Counted from the stretch's first letter, positions 30,346 to 39,252 are shown. The stretch is DNA of 63,803 bases from Chloroflexota bacterium (GCA_028874795.1 JAPPHT010000032.1:1-63803), one strand, 5' to 3'. The notes: generated by a model not told the origin, from the sequence alone. Program-made: numbers and translations.

Positions 30346-31596
30346 ATGCTGACGCAGCAGGAGAACGAGCGGCTCACGCAGGTGGGGCCCGGCACGCCGA
30401 TGGGCGAGTTGATGCGCCGCTACTGGCACCCCATCGCAGCGGCAGCCGAGATGGACGAGCGCCCCACCAAGCCGGTGCGGCTGCTCGGCGAGGACCTCGT
30501 CCTCTACAAGGACAGGTCCGGCACGCTGGGGTTGCTCGACCGCTTCTGCCCCCACCGCAGGGTCGACCTCTCCTACGGCATCCCCGAGGAGCACGGTCTC
30601 CGCTGCATGTACCACGGCTGGATGATGGACGAGACCGGCCAGTGCATCGAGCAGCCGTTCGAGGAGACGGTCCACCCGGACGGGCGCTTCAAGGAGAAGG
30701 TGCGCGTCACGGCATATCCGGTCGAGGAGCTAGGCGGCCTCTTGTTCGCCTACATGGGCCCTCTGCCCGCGCCGCTCGTCCCACGCTGGGATTTGTTCGT
30801 GACCGACCACGCGTGGCGCGACATCGGCTTCACGATGCTCCCCTGCAACTGGCTTCAGTGCCAGGAGAACTCAGCCGACCCCGTCCACGCCGAGTGGCTG
30901 CACGGCGTCTACGGCTGGTACCTCGCGCAGAAGACGGGCGAGGAGGTGCCGACGTGGCGCAAGGCGATGATGCGCCCCCACCAGCGCATCGGCTTCACGC
31001 AGTTCGCCCACGGCGTCTTCAAGAAGCGCATCGTCGAGGGCAGCACCGAGGACGACGACATCTGGAAGGTCGGCCATCCGTGGGTGTTCCCCAACATCCT
31101 CCGCTCCACGACCGGCACGACCAGCACCGAGTTCCAGATCCGCGTGCCCGTCGACGACGAGAACACGCTGCACGTCGTCTACACGCGCTACCAGTTCCCG
31201 CCGGAGGTGCGCGTGCCGCCGCAGGAGAAGGTGCCGTACTACGAGATACCGCTGTACGACGCGAACGGCGAGCTGAACGTGGAGCTGCCGCTGGTGCAGG
31301 ACTTCATGGCGTGGGTGACGCAGACGCCCATCGCCGACCGCACGCGCGAAAAGCTCGGCGAGTCCGACACGGGCGTCATCATGCTGCGGCGGATGCTGAA
31401 CGAGGCGATGGCCACCGTCGCGGACGGCGGGGACCCGATGAACGTCTTCCGCGACCCGGCGACGAACCAGTGCATCGAGATGACGCAGGAGAAGGTGTAC
31501 TACACGCCGGACCGCAACCAGGCGCGGATGATCTACTACGGCCACCAGAGCTACAACCCGGCCATCGACGAAATCATCGCCATGTTCCCGGAGTAG
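30346..31596 (+). CDS. Rieske non-heme iron oxygenase, alpha subunit (copy 1)
   Basis: 416 residues. Rieske [2Fe-2S] ligands in 'CPHRR' near residue 68 and 'CMYHGW' near 87. Mononuclear iron site 'NSADPVHAEWLHG' near 175-187. The family uses O2 and electrons from a reductase to hydroxylate or demethylate aromatic rings; this branch resembles phthalate 4,5-dioxygenase/vanillate demethylase oxygenases. ATG at 30346 with AGGAAGG upstream. No reductase gene nearby. Its last 25 codons ('[18 protein letters not shown]' region) recur as broken copies at 34569 and 35307. Confidence 0.93.
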   Translation: MLTQQENERLTQVGPGTPMGELMRRYWHPIAAAAEMDERPTKPVRLLGEDLVLYKDRSGTLGLLDRFCPHRRVDLSYGIPEEHGLRCMYHGWMMDETGQCIEQPFEETVHPDGRFKEKVRVTAYPVEELGGLLFAYMGPLPAPLVPRWDLFVTDHAWRDIGFTMLPCNWLQCQENSADPVHAEWLHGVYGWYLAQKTGEEVPTWRKAMMRPHQRIGFTQFAHGVFKKRIVEGSTEDDDIWKVGHPWVFPNILRSTTGTTSTEFQIRVPVDDENTLHVVYTRYQFPPEVRVPPQEKVPYYEIPLYDANGELNVELPLVQDFMAWVTQTPIADRTREKLGESDTGVIMLRRMLNEAMATVADGGDPMNVFRDPATNQCIEMTQEKVYYTPDRNQARMIYYGHQSYNPAIDEIIAMFPE

Positions 31597-31605
31597 AGGC
31601 AAGGG

Positions 31606-34497
31606 TCAGCCGGGGCAGTTCTCCGTTCCGAACTCTACCGACTCGATCGTATACACCTCTCGCTCTCCGTTGGGCAGCAAGCGGTGCGACGTCTCGCGGT
31701 AGTTCAACGGCTTGTCTTTGAACACCTCCACGACGTCCATCACCAATTCGAGTCCCTCCGCCTTTTCTTCGGTCTCACCGTCGAGCCAATAGTCGCGCTG
31801 ATCCAACTCCAAGCGCTCGTAGCGAACGACAGGGCGACCGTCTACCTCCGCGTCGCCAACGAAGTAGTAGTCCCGCAGCCAACTGTAGTTGGGGGCATCG
31901 AATCGAGGTCGAAGCAGTACGACCGAGGTTGCGCCGCTGCCAAGCGCGTGCAGAGGACTGGCGTAGGGTTCCAACTCGGCTGGGTGGGTTGTCCATTCGC
32001 CTGACATCGGATCGAACACGCGATACCCGTCCTCGTCGAACTCCAGTTTGGCCAGCAGCATGGTCCCGAGCGTGTACACGCCAGTCGTATGGAGGACCCA
32101 CGTGTCACCGGTCCCCGGCTGCACCGTGGAGCGCACGACGAGCTTGAGCGGGCCGTCGGCACTCTCCCTCAGTTCACGTGGCAGGCCAAAGTGCTCCCAC
32201 GACAGGGTCTCCTGCGCCAGATAGAGGTCGCATCCGTCGGCGACCCTTCCCTGGATATCCAGGTATTGGACGACTGCTCCCTGTTGCAGTCCCTCCCAGG
32301 CTTGACGCTCACCCTCAGCGCAGCCGAGCGCAGCGAAGCTGTAGCGGGTGAACTGTCGCACCAGCTTCCGCGTTCCGTCCGCGAAGAGGTCGTAGTCGCT
32401 CTTGAGATAGACGTACGGGTTCTCGGCGACGTAGTCGAGGACCGTCAGCCTTGTGACCGCCGCGTCCGCGGCAGGTGAGTCGTAGTCGGTCCGCTCCTCG
32501 TAGCGCAGGCTTGGTTGTCCGAGGTAGCTGGACTGCCCGACGTACCTCCCCCGAGGGTTGGCGCCGATGAACCGCTGATACTCGTCGTCGAACCACTCAA
32601 AGGGCGTGAGTGATATGGAGCCGGGCTCGCCTTCAGGCACGCGTTCCTCTTCAAGCATACCCAGGGGGATCTCTCCCCAGGCGGAACCGTATGTGGCCAA
32701 CCCGTCCCTGAACGATGTCCTCCGAGTCATCGACCACCCGCTCGGCCGGCCGGCTACGTGCCATGCTCCGTACAGAGATTCGAACCGGCAGGAGTCGGCG
32801 CCGCTGGTCTCTTCAACCAGGCGGTCGCGCACGGCAGCAGCGCGTACGTGCAGCACCGCCGTCCGGCCTGTCGGATCGCTCACAACATCCGGGAAGGGAG
32901 TTGGTGGAGCAGGAGGCGCCACCTGGGCCGAACAGTCCTCGACGCGAATCTCGGTCAGTGTGTCTTCGCGCCTCAACTCCGGGTCAGACGATTCAGCAGG
33001 GAGATCGTAGAACCTTATGCGGTACAGCATGGGGTTGTCCCGGAGATAATCTACAACCACGAGGTCGAAGCTGATGCCTTGGTATGAGGCGTCTATCGCA
33101 ATCCCCTCGTACCGCACCGCAGGAGCACCGCCTATCTCCGAGCTTCCCACGTATGCCGCTTCGTCCAGATCAACAGGGTACGTCCCACTCCTCCGGGACC
33201 TGTGAAAATCTGCAAAGGGCATCACGGACAGCGAGTACCTGCCGATGAAGTCCTGTGGGTTGTCAAAGGACTCAGGAAGGCTCCTGGACCTCAGGTATTC
33301 CTCTTCGATGATCTCCTGCCACTCCCCACTTCCCTGGTCGAACCGGTAGAACTTCCTGGGTTCGGCTATCAGGCCTTCGGTGATCTCTCCCTGTCTCCTG
33401 GTGACGTCAGTAGTACGAGTCCGCCAGTGATTCTGATCGTCCAATGACATCTCATACGTGGTGATGCGTTCGTGGCCATAGAGTCGCCGCCGTTCCAGCT
33501 GATAGCCGCCGAAGCATCCCGACGATATGCGCTCGTCCAGCGAGTTGTATTCACGCTCCGTATTGCGGACAAGCTCCTCCCGCAGAGCCGCGTAGCCGGC
33601 GTCAAGGTCATCCCCCGATACACAATCGATCAGGTCGAACCGGCCTCGACCCTCTTGTTGGACCAAGCGACGCTCCCCATCTCCGGAGATGCGATAGGTG
33701 CTCTGCAAGAAGAGGAAAGGGTTCTCGACGACGTAGTCGGTGACTCGTATGAACGAGGCCGTCTCTCCCGGGCCGGATGAGTCTTCTTCAATGAACCTCA
33801 ACTCGTAGCGCGCGGCCCGCTGCCGCAGATACGTCGTCTCGCCTGCGAACTCACCTTCCAGCCCATCGCTGATGAAGGCGTCGTGCTCGGACTGAAGCCA
33901 GACCTCGGCATCGAAGCCAGCAGCGTCCAGAGGGTCTATTCGATCTTCGTCGCTTGCCGTGGCGCCGAATGAGCCGCTGCTCCCTCCTCCAGGCCTCCAC
34001 CCTCCACTCTCACTCCGTCGCAGCCGCCTCGTCGAATCGTAACCGCTGCCTCCGCCGAAGAAGGCCGCCCTCTCATCGTCGTCATCGTCAGCGGTGTATC
34101 CCGCTTCGGCGTACATGAAGTCGCAGTGCTCCATGTTCCGGATGAGGCGATCGCGCATGCTCGCCGCATTCGCGCGGAGCACCGCGTCGGCGTTCGCGGG
34201 GGATAGCACGACCGGAGTGGGAGTGGGGGTTGCAGTGGGAATGGGCGTCGCTGTGGGAACCACAGGGGTTGGAGCGAGAGCAGGCGTCGCCGTCGGAGTC
34301 GGCGTCCGGGTTGGCGCAGGCGTCGAAGTCGGCGTTGGCGCAGGAGTAAGAGTGGACGAATGGGTAGGCGTAGGCTCCGTCGTCGGAGTTGGCGCAGGTG
34401 TCAGTGGTGGCACAGGCGTTGGCGTTGGAGAGGCGCAGGCAACTACCGCGACCAGTAGCAACGCGAGGGACAAGAAGTGGCCAGAGTGGGACCGCAT
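31606..34497 (-). CDS. large lipoprotein with four related beta-type domains
   Basis: 963 residues. Signal peptide with lipobox ending at Cys 21, a Thr/Pro linker to about residue 97, then four repeats of about 200 residues. Each repeat ends with the same pattern: '[19 protein letters not shown]', '[19 protein letters not shown]', '[19 protein letters not shown]' and '[19 protein letters not shown]', followed by a Cys. The layout recalls LolA/LppX-type lipid-binding half-barrels, but that is inference. Start at 34497 sits 8 nt after TATACT. It separates the Rieske gene from the LigB fragment and looks like inserted cargo. Confidence 0.8.
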   Translation of the reverse strand: MRSHSGHFLSLALLLVAVVACASPTPTPVPPLTPAPTPTTEPTPTHSSTLTPAPTPTSTPAPTRTPTPTATPALAPTPVVPTATPIPTATPTPTPVVLSPANADAVLRANAASMRDRLIRNMEHCDFMYAEAGYTADDDDDERAAFFGGGSGYDSTRRLRRSESGGWRPGGGSSGSFGATASDEDRIDPLDAAGFDAEVWLQSEHDAFISDGLEGEFAGETTYLRQRAARYELRFIEEDSSGPGETASFIRVTDYVVENPFLFLQSTYRISGDGERRLVQQEGRGRFDLIDCVSGDDLDAGYAALREELVRNTEREYNSLDERISSGCFGGYQLERRRLYGHERITTYEMSLDDQNHWRTRTTDVTRRQGEITEGLIAEPRKFYRFDQGSGEWQEIIEEEYLRSRSLPESFDNPQDFIGRYSLSVMPFADFHRSRRSGTYPVDLDEAAYVGSSEIGGAPAVRYEGIAIDASYQGISFDLVVVDYLRDNPMLYRIRFYDLPAESSDPELRREDTLTEIRVEDCSAQVAPPAPPTPFPDVVSDPTGRTAVLHVRAAAVRDRLVEETSGADSCRFESLYGAWHVAGRPSGWSMTRRTSFRDGLATYGSAWGEIPLGMLEEERVPEGEPGSISLTPFEWFDDEYQRFIGANPRGRYVGQSSYLGQPSLRYEERTDYDSPAADAAVTRLTVLDYVAENPYVYLKSDYDLFADGTRKLVRQFTRYSFAALGCAEGERQAWEGLQQGAVVQYLDIQGRVADGCDLYLAQETLSWEHFGLPRELRESADGPLKLVVRSTVQPGTGDTWVLHTTGVYTLGTMLLAKLEFDEDGYRVFDPMSGEWTTHPAELEPYASPLHALGSGATSVVLLRPRFDAPNYSWLRDYYFVGDAEVDGRPVVRYERLELDQRDYWLDGETEEKAEGLELVMDVVEVFKDKPLNYRETSHRLLPNGEREVYTIESVEFGTENCPG

Positions 34498-34505
34498 CGA
34501 ATGGA

Positions 34506-34511
34506 GTATAC
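34506..34511 (-). promoter_or_regulatory. -10 box of the large lipoprotein gene, probably leaderless
   Basis: TATACT on the reverse strand, 8 nt before the ATG at 34497. It lies directly beside the broken LigB 3' end. Confidence 0.45.
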
Positions 34512-34518
34512 CTACCCC

Positions 34519-34566
34519 ACGTCGTCGCAGTAGGCGAAGGCGTTGCCGATCGGCGAGGCGTAGACG
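34519..34566 (-). pseudogene. 3' end fragment of a LigB-type dioxygenase gene
   Basis: 48 bp identical to 37147-37194, the last codons of the intact LigB gene ('[16 protein letters not shown]'). The rest of the gene and the stop codon context are missing. At 34566 it joins a Rieske 3' end running the other way, as if the bodies of two divergent genes had been deleted. Confidence 0.85.
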
Positions 34567-34568
34567 TG

Positions 34569-34643
34569 GCGCGGACGATCTACTACGGCCACCCGAGCTG
34601 CAACCCGGCCATCGACGAGATTATCGCGATGTTCCCGGAGTAA
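34569..34643 (+). pseudogene. 3' end fragment of a Rieske oxygenase gene (fragment 1)
   Basis: 25 codons ending in TAA that read '[20 protein letters not shown]' plus 'MFPE', matching the last codons of the intact gene at 31522-31596 with 8 base differences including the stop. It therefore comes from a related but different gene copy. There is no start codon or remaining body. Confidence 0.85.
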
Positions 34644-34709
34644 GGGGACCGTCACGCCGACCCGCATACCGTGGGAGTGCATCACTTGCGCCACAAGTAT
34701 CCTGTAGCC

Positions 34710-34715
34710 TACAAT
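34710..34715 (+). promoter_or_regulatory. -10 box of the HigB-type toxin gene, probably leaderless
   Basis: TACAAT, 7 nt before ATG 34723. No ribosome site. Confidence 0.5.
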
Positions 34716-34722
34716 TCGAGTG

Positions 34723-35013
34723 ATGGTTGAGGTCCGCCAAACCGACATCTACGCGCGTTGGTTCAGGCGGTTGAGAGACAGACAGGCGAGGGCCCGCATC
34801 GACAGCCGAATCCGGCGACTCTCCCTGGGCAACCCCGGTGACGTGAGACCAGTGGGCGAAGGGGTATCGGAGATCCGCATCGACTACGGGCCTGGCTACC
34901 GGGTGTACTTCACGCAGCGAGGCCAGAACCTGGTGGTGCTCCTGGCCGGAGGGGACAAGGACAGCCAGGAGCGGGACATCCAAAGGGCCCTAGTGTTGGC
35001 CAGAGGACTATAG
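34723..35013 (+). CDS. RelE/HigB-type toxin (addiction module killer protein)
   Basis: 96 residues. 'GVSEIRIDYGPGYRVYFTQR' and 'VVLLAGGDKDSQERDI' match the killer-protein subfamily of the RelE/ParE superfamily, ribosome-dependent mRNA interferases. Basic helix 'ARWFRRLRDRQARARIDSRI' precedes the sheet. A GTG directly before the ATG is possible but less well spaced to the -10 box. The toxin gene comes first, as in higBA. It lies between two Rieske fragments. Confidence 0.9.
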   Translation: MVEVRQTDIYARWFRRLRDRQARARIDSRIRRLSLGNPGDVRPVGEGVSEIRIDYGPGYRVYFTQRGQNLVVLLAGGDKDSQERDIQRALVLARGL

Positions 35014-35025
35014 GGGGCAGCAGAC

Positions 35026-35343
35026 ATGGCAAGGACGAAAACGCTTTCCTGGGACCCTGCAGAGCACCTGGAAACTGAGGAGGACATCGCCGCTTACCTG
35101 AACGTCGCCCTGGAAGAGGGCGACCTGAGCCTGATCATGGCTACTCTGGGCGACATAGCACGCGCCCGGCGCATGGCGATGGTAGCGCAGGAGTCGGGTC
35201 TAGGCCGGGAGAGCCTGTACAAGTCGTTGTCTGCGGACGGCAACCCGGAGTTCGGCACAGTGCTTAAGGTGCTGCATGCTCTGGGGCTCCAGCTTCAGGC
35301 CAGCGCTACAACCCGCCCATCGACAGGAACGCAGGGAGGATGA
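35026..35343 (+). CDS. HigA-type antitoxin (addiction module antidote)
   Basis: 105 residues. 'EDIAAYLNVALEEGDLSLIM' and the helix-turn-helix 'GLGRESLYKSLSADGNPEFG' match antidote proteins paired with this toxin. The last 13 residues ('ATTRPSTGTQGG' region) are read out of frame from a Rieske 3' fragment beginning at 35307, so the original stop was probably lost. Twelve nt after the toxin gene. Confidence 0.9.
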   Translation: MARTKTLSWDPAEHLETEEDIAAYLNVALEEGDLSLIMATLGDIARARRMAMVAQESGLGRESLYKSLSADGNPEFGTVLKVLHALGLQLQASATTRPSTGTQGG

Positions 35344-35407
35344 TCTACTACGGTCACCAGGCCTACAGCCCCCGACATCGACCAGATTATGGCGATGTCC
35401 CGGAATA
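35307..35407 (+). pseudogene. 3' end fragment of a Rieske oxygenase gene (fragment 2)
   Basis: Reads 'YNPPIDRNAGRMIYYGHQAY' in one frame, matching 'YYTPDRNQARMIYYGHQSY' of the intact gene at 30346, then shifts frame and ends 'CCCGGAATAG'. Two indels and many substitutions make it older than fragment 1. It overlaps the 3' end of the antitoxin gene and marks the left edge of the AT-rich island. Confidence 0.75.
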
Positions 35408-35514
35408 GGGGACTCCAAACCGGAGAGTCATCGGATATACTTGTGGAGGGTAGGATGCCTCGCTTTGAACACAATACCTAGTATGTGTCTGGGTAGTAGA
35501 GAAGGAGAATAGCA

Positions 35515-35685
35515 GTGACGATTGATTGGAATAGTTTAGCTAGGATGAGTAAGGACTCCGAAAGCTGCCCAGGAAGGCAGTCTTCATCTACACAAATTCA
35601 TAGGCTGGACAGAAGTTCAACCGAACGTCTGGCTTTGCAAGAATCGCTGTGTCAAATGCAAAGCCGTATGGTCACAGTTGCCTAA
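35515..35685 (+). CDS. small protein in the AT-rich island
   Basis: 56 residues, GTG start with a good GGAG site 8 nt upstream. Ser/Arg/Gln-rich, no recognisable domain. Its end overlaps the next frame by 8 nt; the two could be one gene split by a frameshift. Codon use is visibly more AT-rich than in the flanks. Confidence 0.4.
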   Translation: MTIDWNSLARMSKDSESCPGRQSSSTQIHRLDRSSTERLALQESLCQMQSRMVTVA

Positions 35686-35926
35686 ACTCACACTCATTCA
35701 GAGCGCAAGCAGCGAAGCACAAAGCGGCCTGCCCTGTAGTTGTGGGGAGTCTGTCGACAATCGCTTGGAATTAGGCGACACAGGTATTTTCCTATGCGGG
35801 ACTTGCGAGAAAGCCAACATGTTCTCCGGAGACCCTAGTCGCAACCTCAATATCCATCTTCAGCTTTATGGATTGGCCTCTATTGACCCCTACGCGACTG
35901 ACGAACCAATCGGCGATAGACGTTAG
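35678..35926 (+). CDS. small zinc-ribbon-like protein in the AT-rich island
   Basis: 82 residues, TTG start. Two Cys pairs, 'PCSCGES' and 'FLCGTCEKANMF', spaced about 20 residues apart, form a possible zinc ribbon. Not recognised further. The TTG start without a ribosome site suggests either coupling to the small upstream frame or a frameshifted longer gene. AT-rich like the EVE gene beside it. Confidence 0.45.
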   Translation: MPKLTLIQSASSEAQSGLPCSCGESVDNRLELGDTGIFLCGTCEKANMFSGDPSRNLNIHLQLYGLASIDPYATDEPIGDRR

Positions 35927-35987
35927 ACGCGGAACGAGCTACACGCCCAGACCACATCCTACCCCACTCCTGCCCCCCCACACACGG

Positions 35988-37100
35988 TTACGCCCGGACT
36001 TCGTAGTTGCTTAGAACGCTATGCATGGTATGTTGGAGGTTATCGAGCGCAGCAAGTGTATTCAACTTCGTGTAAGAAATGAAAGAACATTTCAATGACA
36101 GCTTCATCTCAGTATCAGAGAATACAGGGCGTTTGATTTCTTCAAGCACCTTCCCTTGCCTCTCGTCCGGAGCAACTATGTGGAGACTGATGTTGATATT
36201 CGGTTGTAGTGCCAGCAGGTCAGCCATACGTAGAAGGCCTGAATAGATGACAGTAGTGTCTTCAATTTCAAAAGCACGCGTTATTGCGTTACCTTGAAGC
36301 CACAGAACGTCAATATGCCGGATAGTACGTAGAGTAACTTCATTGTAGGCAAGGTTCAGTTGATTAAGGAACCGGTGATGCATAGATTCTGGGATGTGTT
36401 CAAGCACACGCGCCTTATCATTCGCAGGTACCCAGATAGAGAATCCCATTGTTGCACCAATCTCTGCAACCTTGGCCTGCATGCGAATAGAATTGCGAAC
36501 ATCGGGTGTCTGCTCTCCCGGTTCATCGGAGACCGACGTGGGCTGATGTTCACCTGAAGAAGGATCCGTGGGAGGCATTACAACTGCTTGTTTTGGGCTA
36601 GTGCCTCGCCCCCATTTCAGCTTGTCCTCGGCTGAAAGGGGAAAGGACCGCTGTTCACTGGATTGACGTTCAAGCAGTCCGTGCAGGAATCCGCCATCGG
36701 CCGACAACAAGGTGTTGTGCGACTGACGGAAAAGACCCGTCCAAACCCCAGAACCTTGGGCGAGATTCTTGGTGAACGAGAGGTTTTGCCATACTTCCGG
36801 GTCTTTAATCGGTATCGCGAGTTCAGGCTGTAGACGAATCAGGGGCTTGACCTCAGTGCGAATTACATATGGGTCTTCTGGGTTGTATAATCCAGTATCT
36901 GCGGAATATGGCTTAGACGTGACCTCCAACACCCCACACCAACGGGAAAGGCCAGTCAAGTAGCAGATGAAGATGTCTCCTGGATTAACCTTTCCTGCTA
37001 CCCTGCTTTCTGAACTACGAGCTACTCCAGTTATCGTGCCCGAGGTGTTGAGAAAAGCATTCCAGGTTGTAGGGCTGAAGATGTCAATGATGTATTGCAT
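35988..37100 (-). CDS. EVE-domain protein fused to a PD-(D/E)XK-like nuclease domain
   Basis: 370 residues. Residues 1-130 look like an EVE/PUA-type modified-base reader: 'YIIDIFSPTTWNAF', then 'GDIFICYLTGLSRWCGVLEV'. A Ser/Pro linker (about 150-210) follows. The C-terminal part has 'IRHIDVLWLQGNAITRAFEI' continuing 'EDTT', then 'YSGLLRMADL' and 'IVAPDERQGKVLEEIKRPVF', a pattern I know from restriction-associated nuclease-like domains (D...ExE core). ATG at 37100 is 8 nt after AAGG. Likely a modification-dependent restriction or sensing protein (inference). GC is 54/120 in 36181-36300, against 43/60 just outside. Confidence 0.65.
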   Translation of the reverse strand: MQYIIDIFSPTTWNAFLNTSGTITGVARSSESRVAGKVNPGDIFICYLTGLSRWCGVLEVTSKPYSADTGLYNPEDPYVIRTEVKPLIRLQPELAIPIKDPEVWQNLSFTKNLAQGSGVWTGLFRQSHNTLLSADGGFLHGLLERQSSEQRSFPLSAEDKLKWGRGTSPKQAVVMPPTDPSSGEHQPTSVSDEPGEQTPDVRNSIRMQAKVAEIGATMGFSIWVPANDKARVLEHIPESMHHRFLNQLNLAYNEVTLRTIRHIDVLWLQGNAITRAFEIEDTTVIYSGLLRMADLLALQPNINISLHIVAPDERQGKVLEEIKRPVFSDTEMKLSLKCSFISYTKLNTLAALDNLQHTMHSVLSNYEVRA

Positions 37101-37143
37101 GGGCACAACCTTAACAACTTGCCCTCCTCCTCTGCAACATCCT

Positions 37144-38127
37144 TCACACGTCGTCGCAGTAGGCGAAGGCGTTGCCGATCGGCGAGGCGTAGACCTCGAT
37201 GTAGTCGACGATGGTCGTGGGGCGGCCGTCGCTGACCCCGGCAGCCGCTATCCACGCGCAGGTCTCGCGTGTGCCGAACGCGGGACCGCCCGGCGACGGC
37301 ATGCCGGTGCTGACGCGCCCGCGGTAGGTCGCATCCTGGCTCGTGTCGTCCTCCGGGATGACGTAGGAGTCGAAGTAGTCGGCCATGCCGCGAGCGTCGC
37401 CCGCTTCGAGGCGCGCGAGTATCGCGCGGTCGAACTCCTCGTTCAACCATGCGCCCGGCATCCCCGGGGTGTGCCACAGCCCGCCCGACGCCGCGACCGC
37501 GACGCGCAGGTCGGACGGCGCGTCATCCAGCGCCTCTCGCACGGCCTTGCCGAACTGGTAGCTGCGCAGGCCCGACACCTGGGGCGCGAAGTAGAGGTTC
37601 ATCATGATGGGCACGGATGGCAGCGAGAAGTCGGTCAGCTCCTCGACCGACCGGATGACGCCGCCGGCGAGGCCGCGGTCCGGCTTCGGCATGTCCATGC
37701 AGAAGGCTGGATCGAAGCCGCGCTGCATGACGCCGGAGAGCAGGTGCACCGCAAGCTCCGGGTGGCCGGGGAAGCGGTAGCCGGGCTCGGCGTGACGCCC
37801 GATCTCCGGGGTGCGCGGCTCGCGCGGCGATTTCGCGTAGCTATCGCCGACGTAGACCGCGAACGCGGGGTAGTTGTTGAAGTCGAAGCACTCCAGCTGG
37901 TCGTCGCTGAAGATGACGAGCACGTCGGGCTCGAGCTCGGCGATGCGCTCGCGCAGGACGCGGAAGCCCTCGTGCGTGCGGTTGGCCTTCTCGATGTTCA
38001 CCTCGAGCGACTCGTTGGGCACGTCGGCGCGGATCGGTCGCGCGTTCCGCCGCTCGACCCACAGCTCGGGCGGGAGCGACGTCGTCCCCCCGTGCGAATG
38101 GAAGAAAGTCCCGACGATGGTGGCCAT
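37144..38127 (-). CDS. LigB-type class III extradiol dioxygenase (copy A)
   Basis: 327 residues. Opens catechol-type rings next to the diol using Fe(II). Probable ligands in 'TFFHSHGGTTSLP' near residue 10 and 'VIFSDDQLECFDFNNYPAF' near 65; the catalytic-His region is 'VAVAASGGLWHTPGMPGAWL' near 220. Start at 38127 supported by AAGGAG. Its 3' end ('[14 protein letters not shown]') is repeated as a 48-bp identical fragment at 34519. Convergent with the EVE island. Related to copy B at 62165 in domain order. Confidence 0.85.
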   Translation of the reverse strand: MATIVGTFFHSHGGTTSLPPELWVERRNARPIRADVPNESLEVNIEKANRTHEGFRVLRERIAELEPDVLVIFSDDQLECFDFNNYPAFAVYVGDSYAKSPREPRTPEIGRHAEPGYRFPGHPELAVHLLSGVMQRGFDPAFCMDMPKPDRGLAGGVIRSVEELTDFSLPSVPIMMNLYFAPQVSGLRSYQFGKAVREALDDAPSDLRVAVAASGGLWHTPGMPGAWLNEEFDRAILARLEAGDARGMADYFDSYVIPEDDTSQDATYRGRVSTGMPSPGGPAFGTRETCAWIAAAGVSDGRPTTIVDYIEVYASPIGNAFAYCDDV

Positions 38128-38608
38128 GCGTGTCGCTCCTTTCGTCGTGCTGAGCGTTGCGCGGAGTATACGCGCCCGCGCTCCGTGCCGTAGGAGCCTC
38201 ACCCGCCGGGGTTCGCCCTCACCCGCCGCTGGCGCGGGCCTCTTCCTGGGGGCGAGGGGGTCAGGCAGAGCACCCCGCACCACGCTCCACGCCCGCGGGC
38301 GTGGCCCCTACTCTCTGCGCGCGACGAAGTGCGTGAACGACGGAATCGGCGTTCCGTCCGGGACACCCGCCCGAGAGGATTCTGCGCGCTGAAGCGCGGG
38401 GCTGCGCCACCGACTGCGTCGACGGCTCCGCTCGGAATGACAACCCCATTCCACCCCAGCCCACCGTGTGCGCTACCCGCGCACTCTGGATTCCCGCCGG
38501 TGCGGGAACGACGGAAACGAGGCGGAATGTGACACGAGGGCATTGCGGGGTACAGCCCTGCCTCCCCTAGAGTGGGCATTGCCATACAGTGGGCAAGGAG
38601 GAGACGAG
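38128..38608. other. repeat-rich intergenic region
   Basis: No gene seen in the first 480 bases upstream of the LigB start. Contains 'CCTCACCCGCC' words near 38200, 'GCGCTGAAGCGCGGGG' near 38387 and an element B variant near 38489 ('GGATTCCCGCCGGTGCGGGAACGACGG'). A TACAGT near 38585 and an AAGGAGG site lead into the gene at 38609. Confidence 0.55.
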
Positions 38609-39001
38609 ATGGCAGTTGCGAACCCGAACATCAACCCGCTGGCGGAGCTGGGAGCGTTCCTCCCCGGCGACGCGCTGGAGAGGCTGGCCGTGCTGCTGGC
38701 GGAGCCGGACGCGCGCCACACGTCCGGACAGCTGGCGCGGCTGGGCGCGGCGTTCAGCAGCGTGGGAACAAGCCTTACCAATGCCGCGAGAGATGGTATG
38801 CACGGGCGGCTTGAGGGCGGCAAGGAGAACGGGTACGCCTTCGAGTCCGGCGTGCTGTTCAAGTGGCGGAGGCCGTCCGTCGTGACGGCGGTGGACACGC
38901 AACGGGTGCGCGCCGCGTTCCCGCCGACGACGCGGCCCGACCTCTACAAGACGCGGGAGACGCAAGGAGTGGTGGCCGTCATAGTGAAGGAGGCGGCTTA
39001 G
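38609..39001 (+). CDS. small protein of unknown function, phage-like C-terminus
   Basis: 130 residues. ATG at 38609 with GGAGG 7 nt upstream. First half is helical and Leu/Ala-rich ('PLAELGAFLPGDALERLAVL'). The second half, 'VLFKWRRPSVVTAVDTQRV' followed by 'FPPTTRPDLYKTRE', looks like a nuclease-accessory or phage recombination-associated small domain, but I cannot name it. Surrounded on both sides by dispersed repeats. Confidence 0.6.
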   Translation: MAVANPNINPLAELGAFLPGDALERLAVLLAEPDARHTSGQLARLGAAFSSVGTSLTNAARDGMHGRLEGGKENGYAFESGVLFKWRRPSVVTAVDTQRVRAAFPPTTRPDLYKTRETQGVVAVIVKEAA

Positions 39002-39252
39002 GGTTCAGCTCCGCCCCATGTGGGAAAAGCGGGCGCCAGGCACTGCGTCCGAGGCAACCCTCACCCGCCACGCGGCAGCGTGGCGACCCGTTCGACAAGC
39101 TCAGGGCAGGCTCTCTCCCCGGGGGAGAGGTGGGGCTGCGGGCTTCCTGCTCTCCGCGCGCTGAAGCGCGGGCTCCTTCCTGCGGAAGAGGGGAACAGAG
39201 CCCCGTCGCGCCGCGTGCGCTGCCCGCGCACGTGCGACCTTACGGTTGCTCT
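39002..39252. other. intergenic stretch with dispersed repeats
   Basis: Contains 'TTCGACAAGCTCAGGGCAGG' near 39090, 'CTCTCTCCCCGGGGGAGAG' near 39110 and 'GCGCGCTGAAGCGCGGGC' near 39156. No gene. Leads into the 54-bp tandem array. Confidence 0.5.

Noticed and set aside
31597-37143. Integrated mobile element with its own recombinase
   Set aside because: No transposase, integrase or terminal repeat was found in the cargo region, so only the fragment borders can be claimed.
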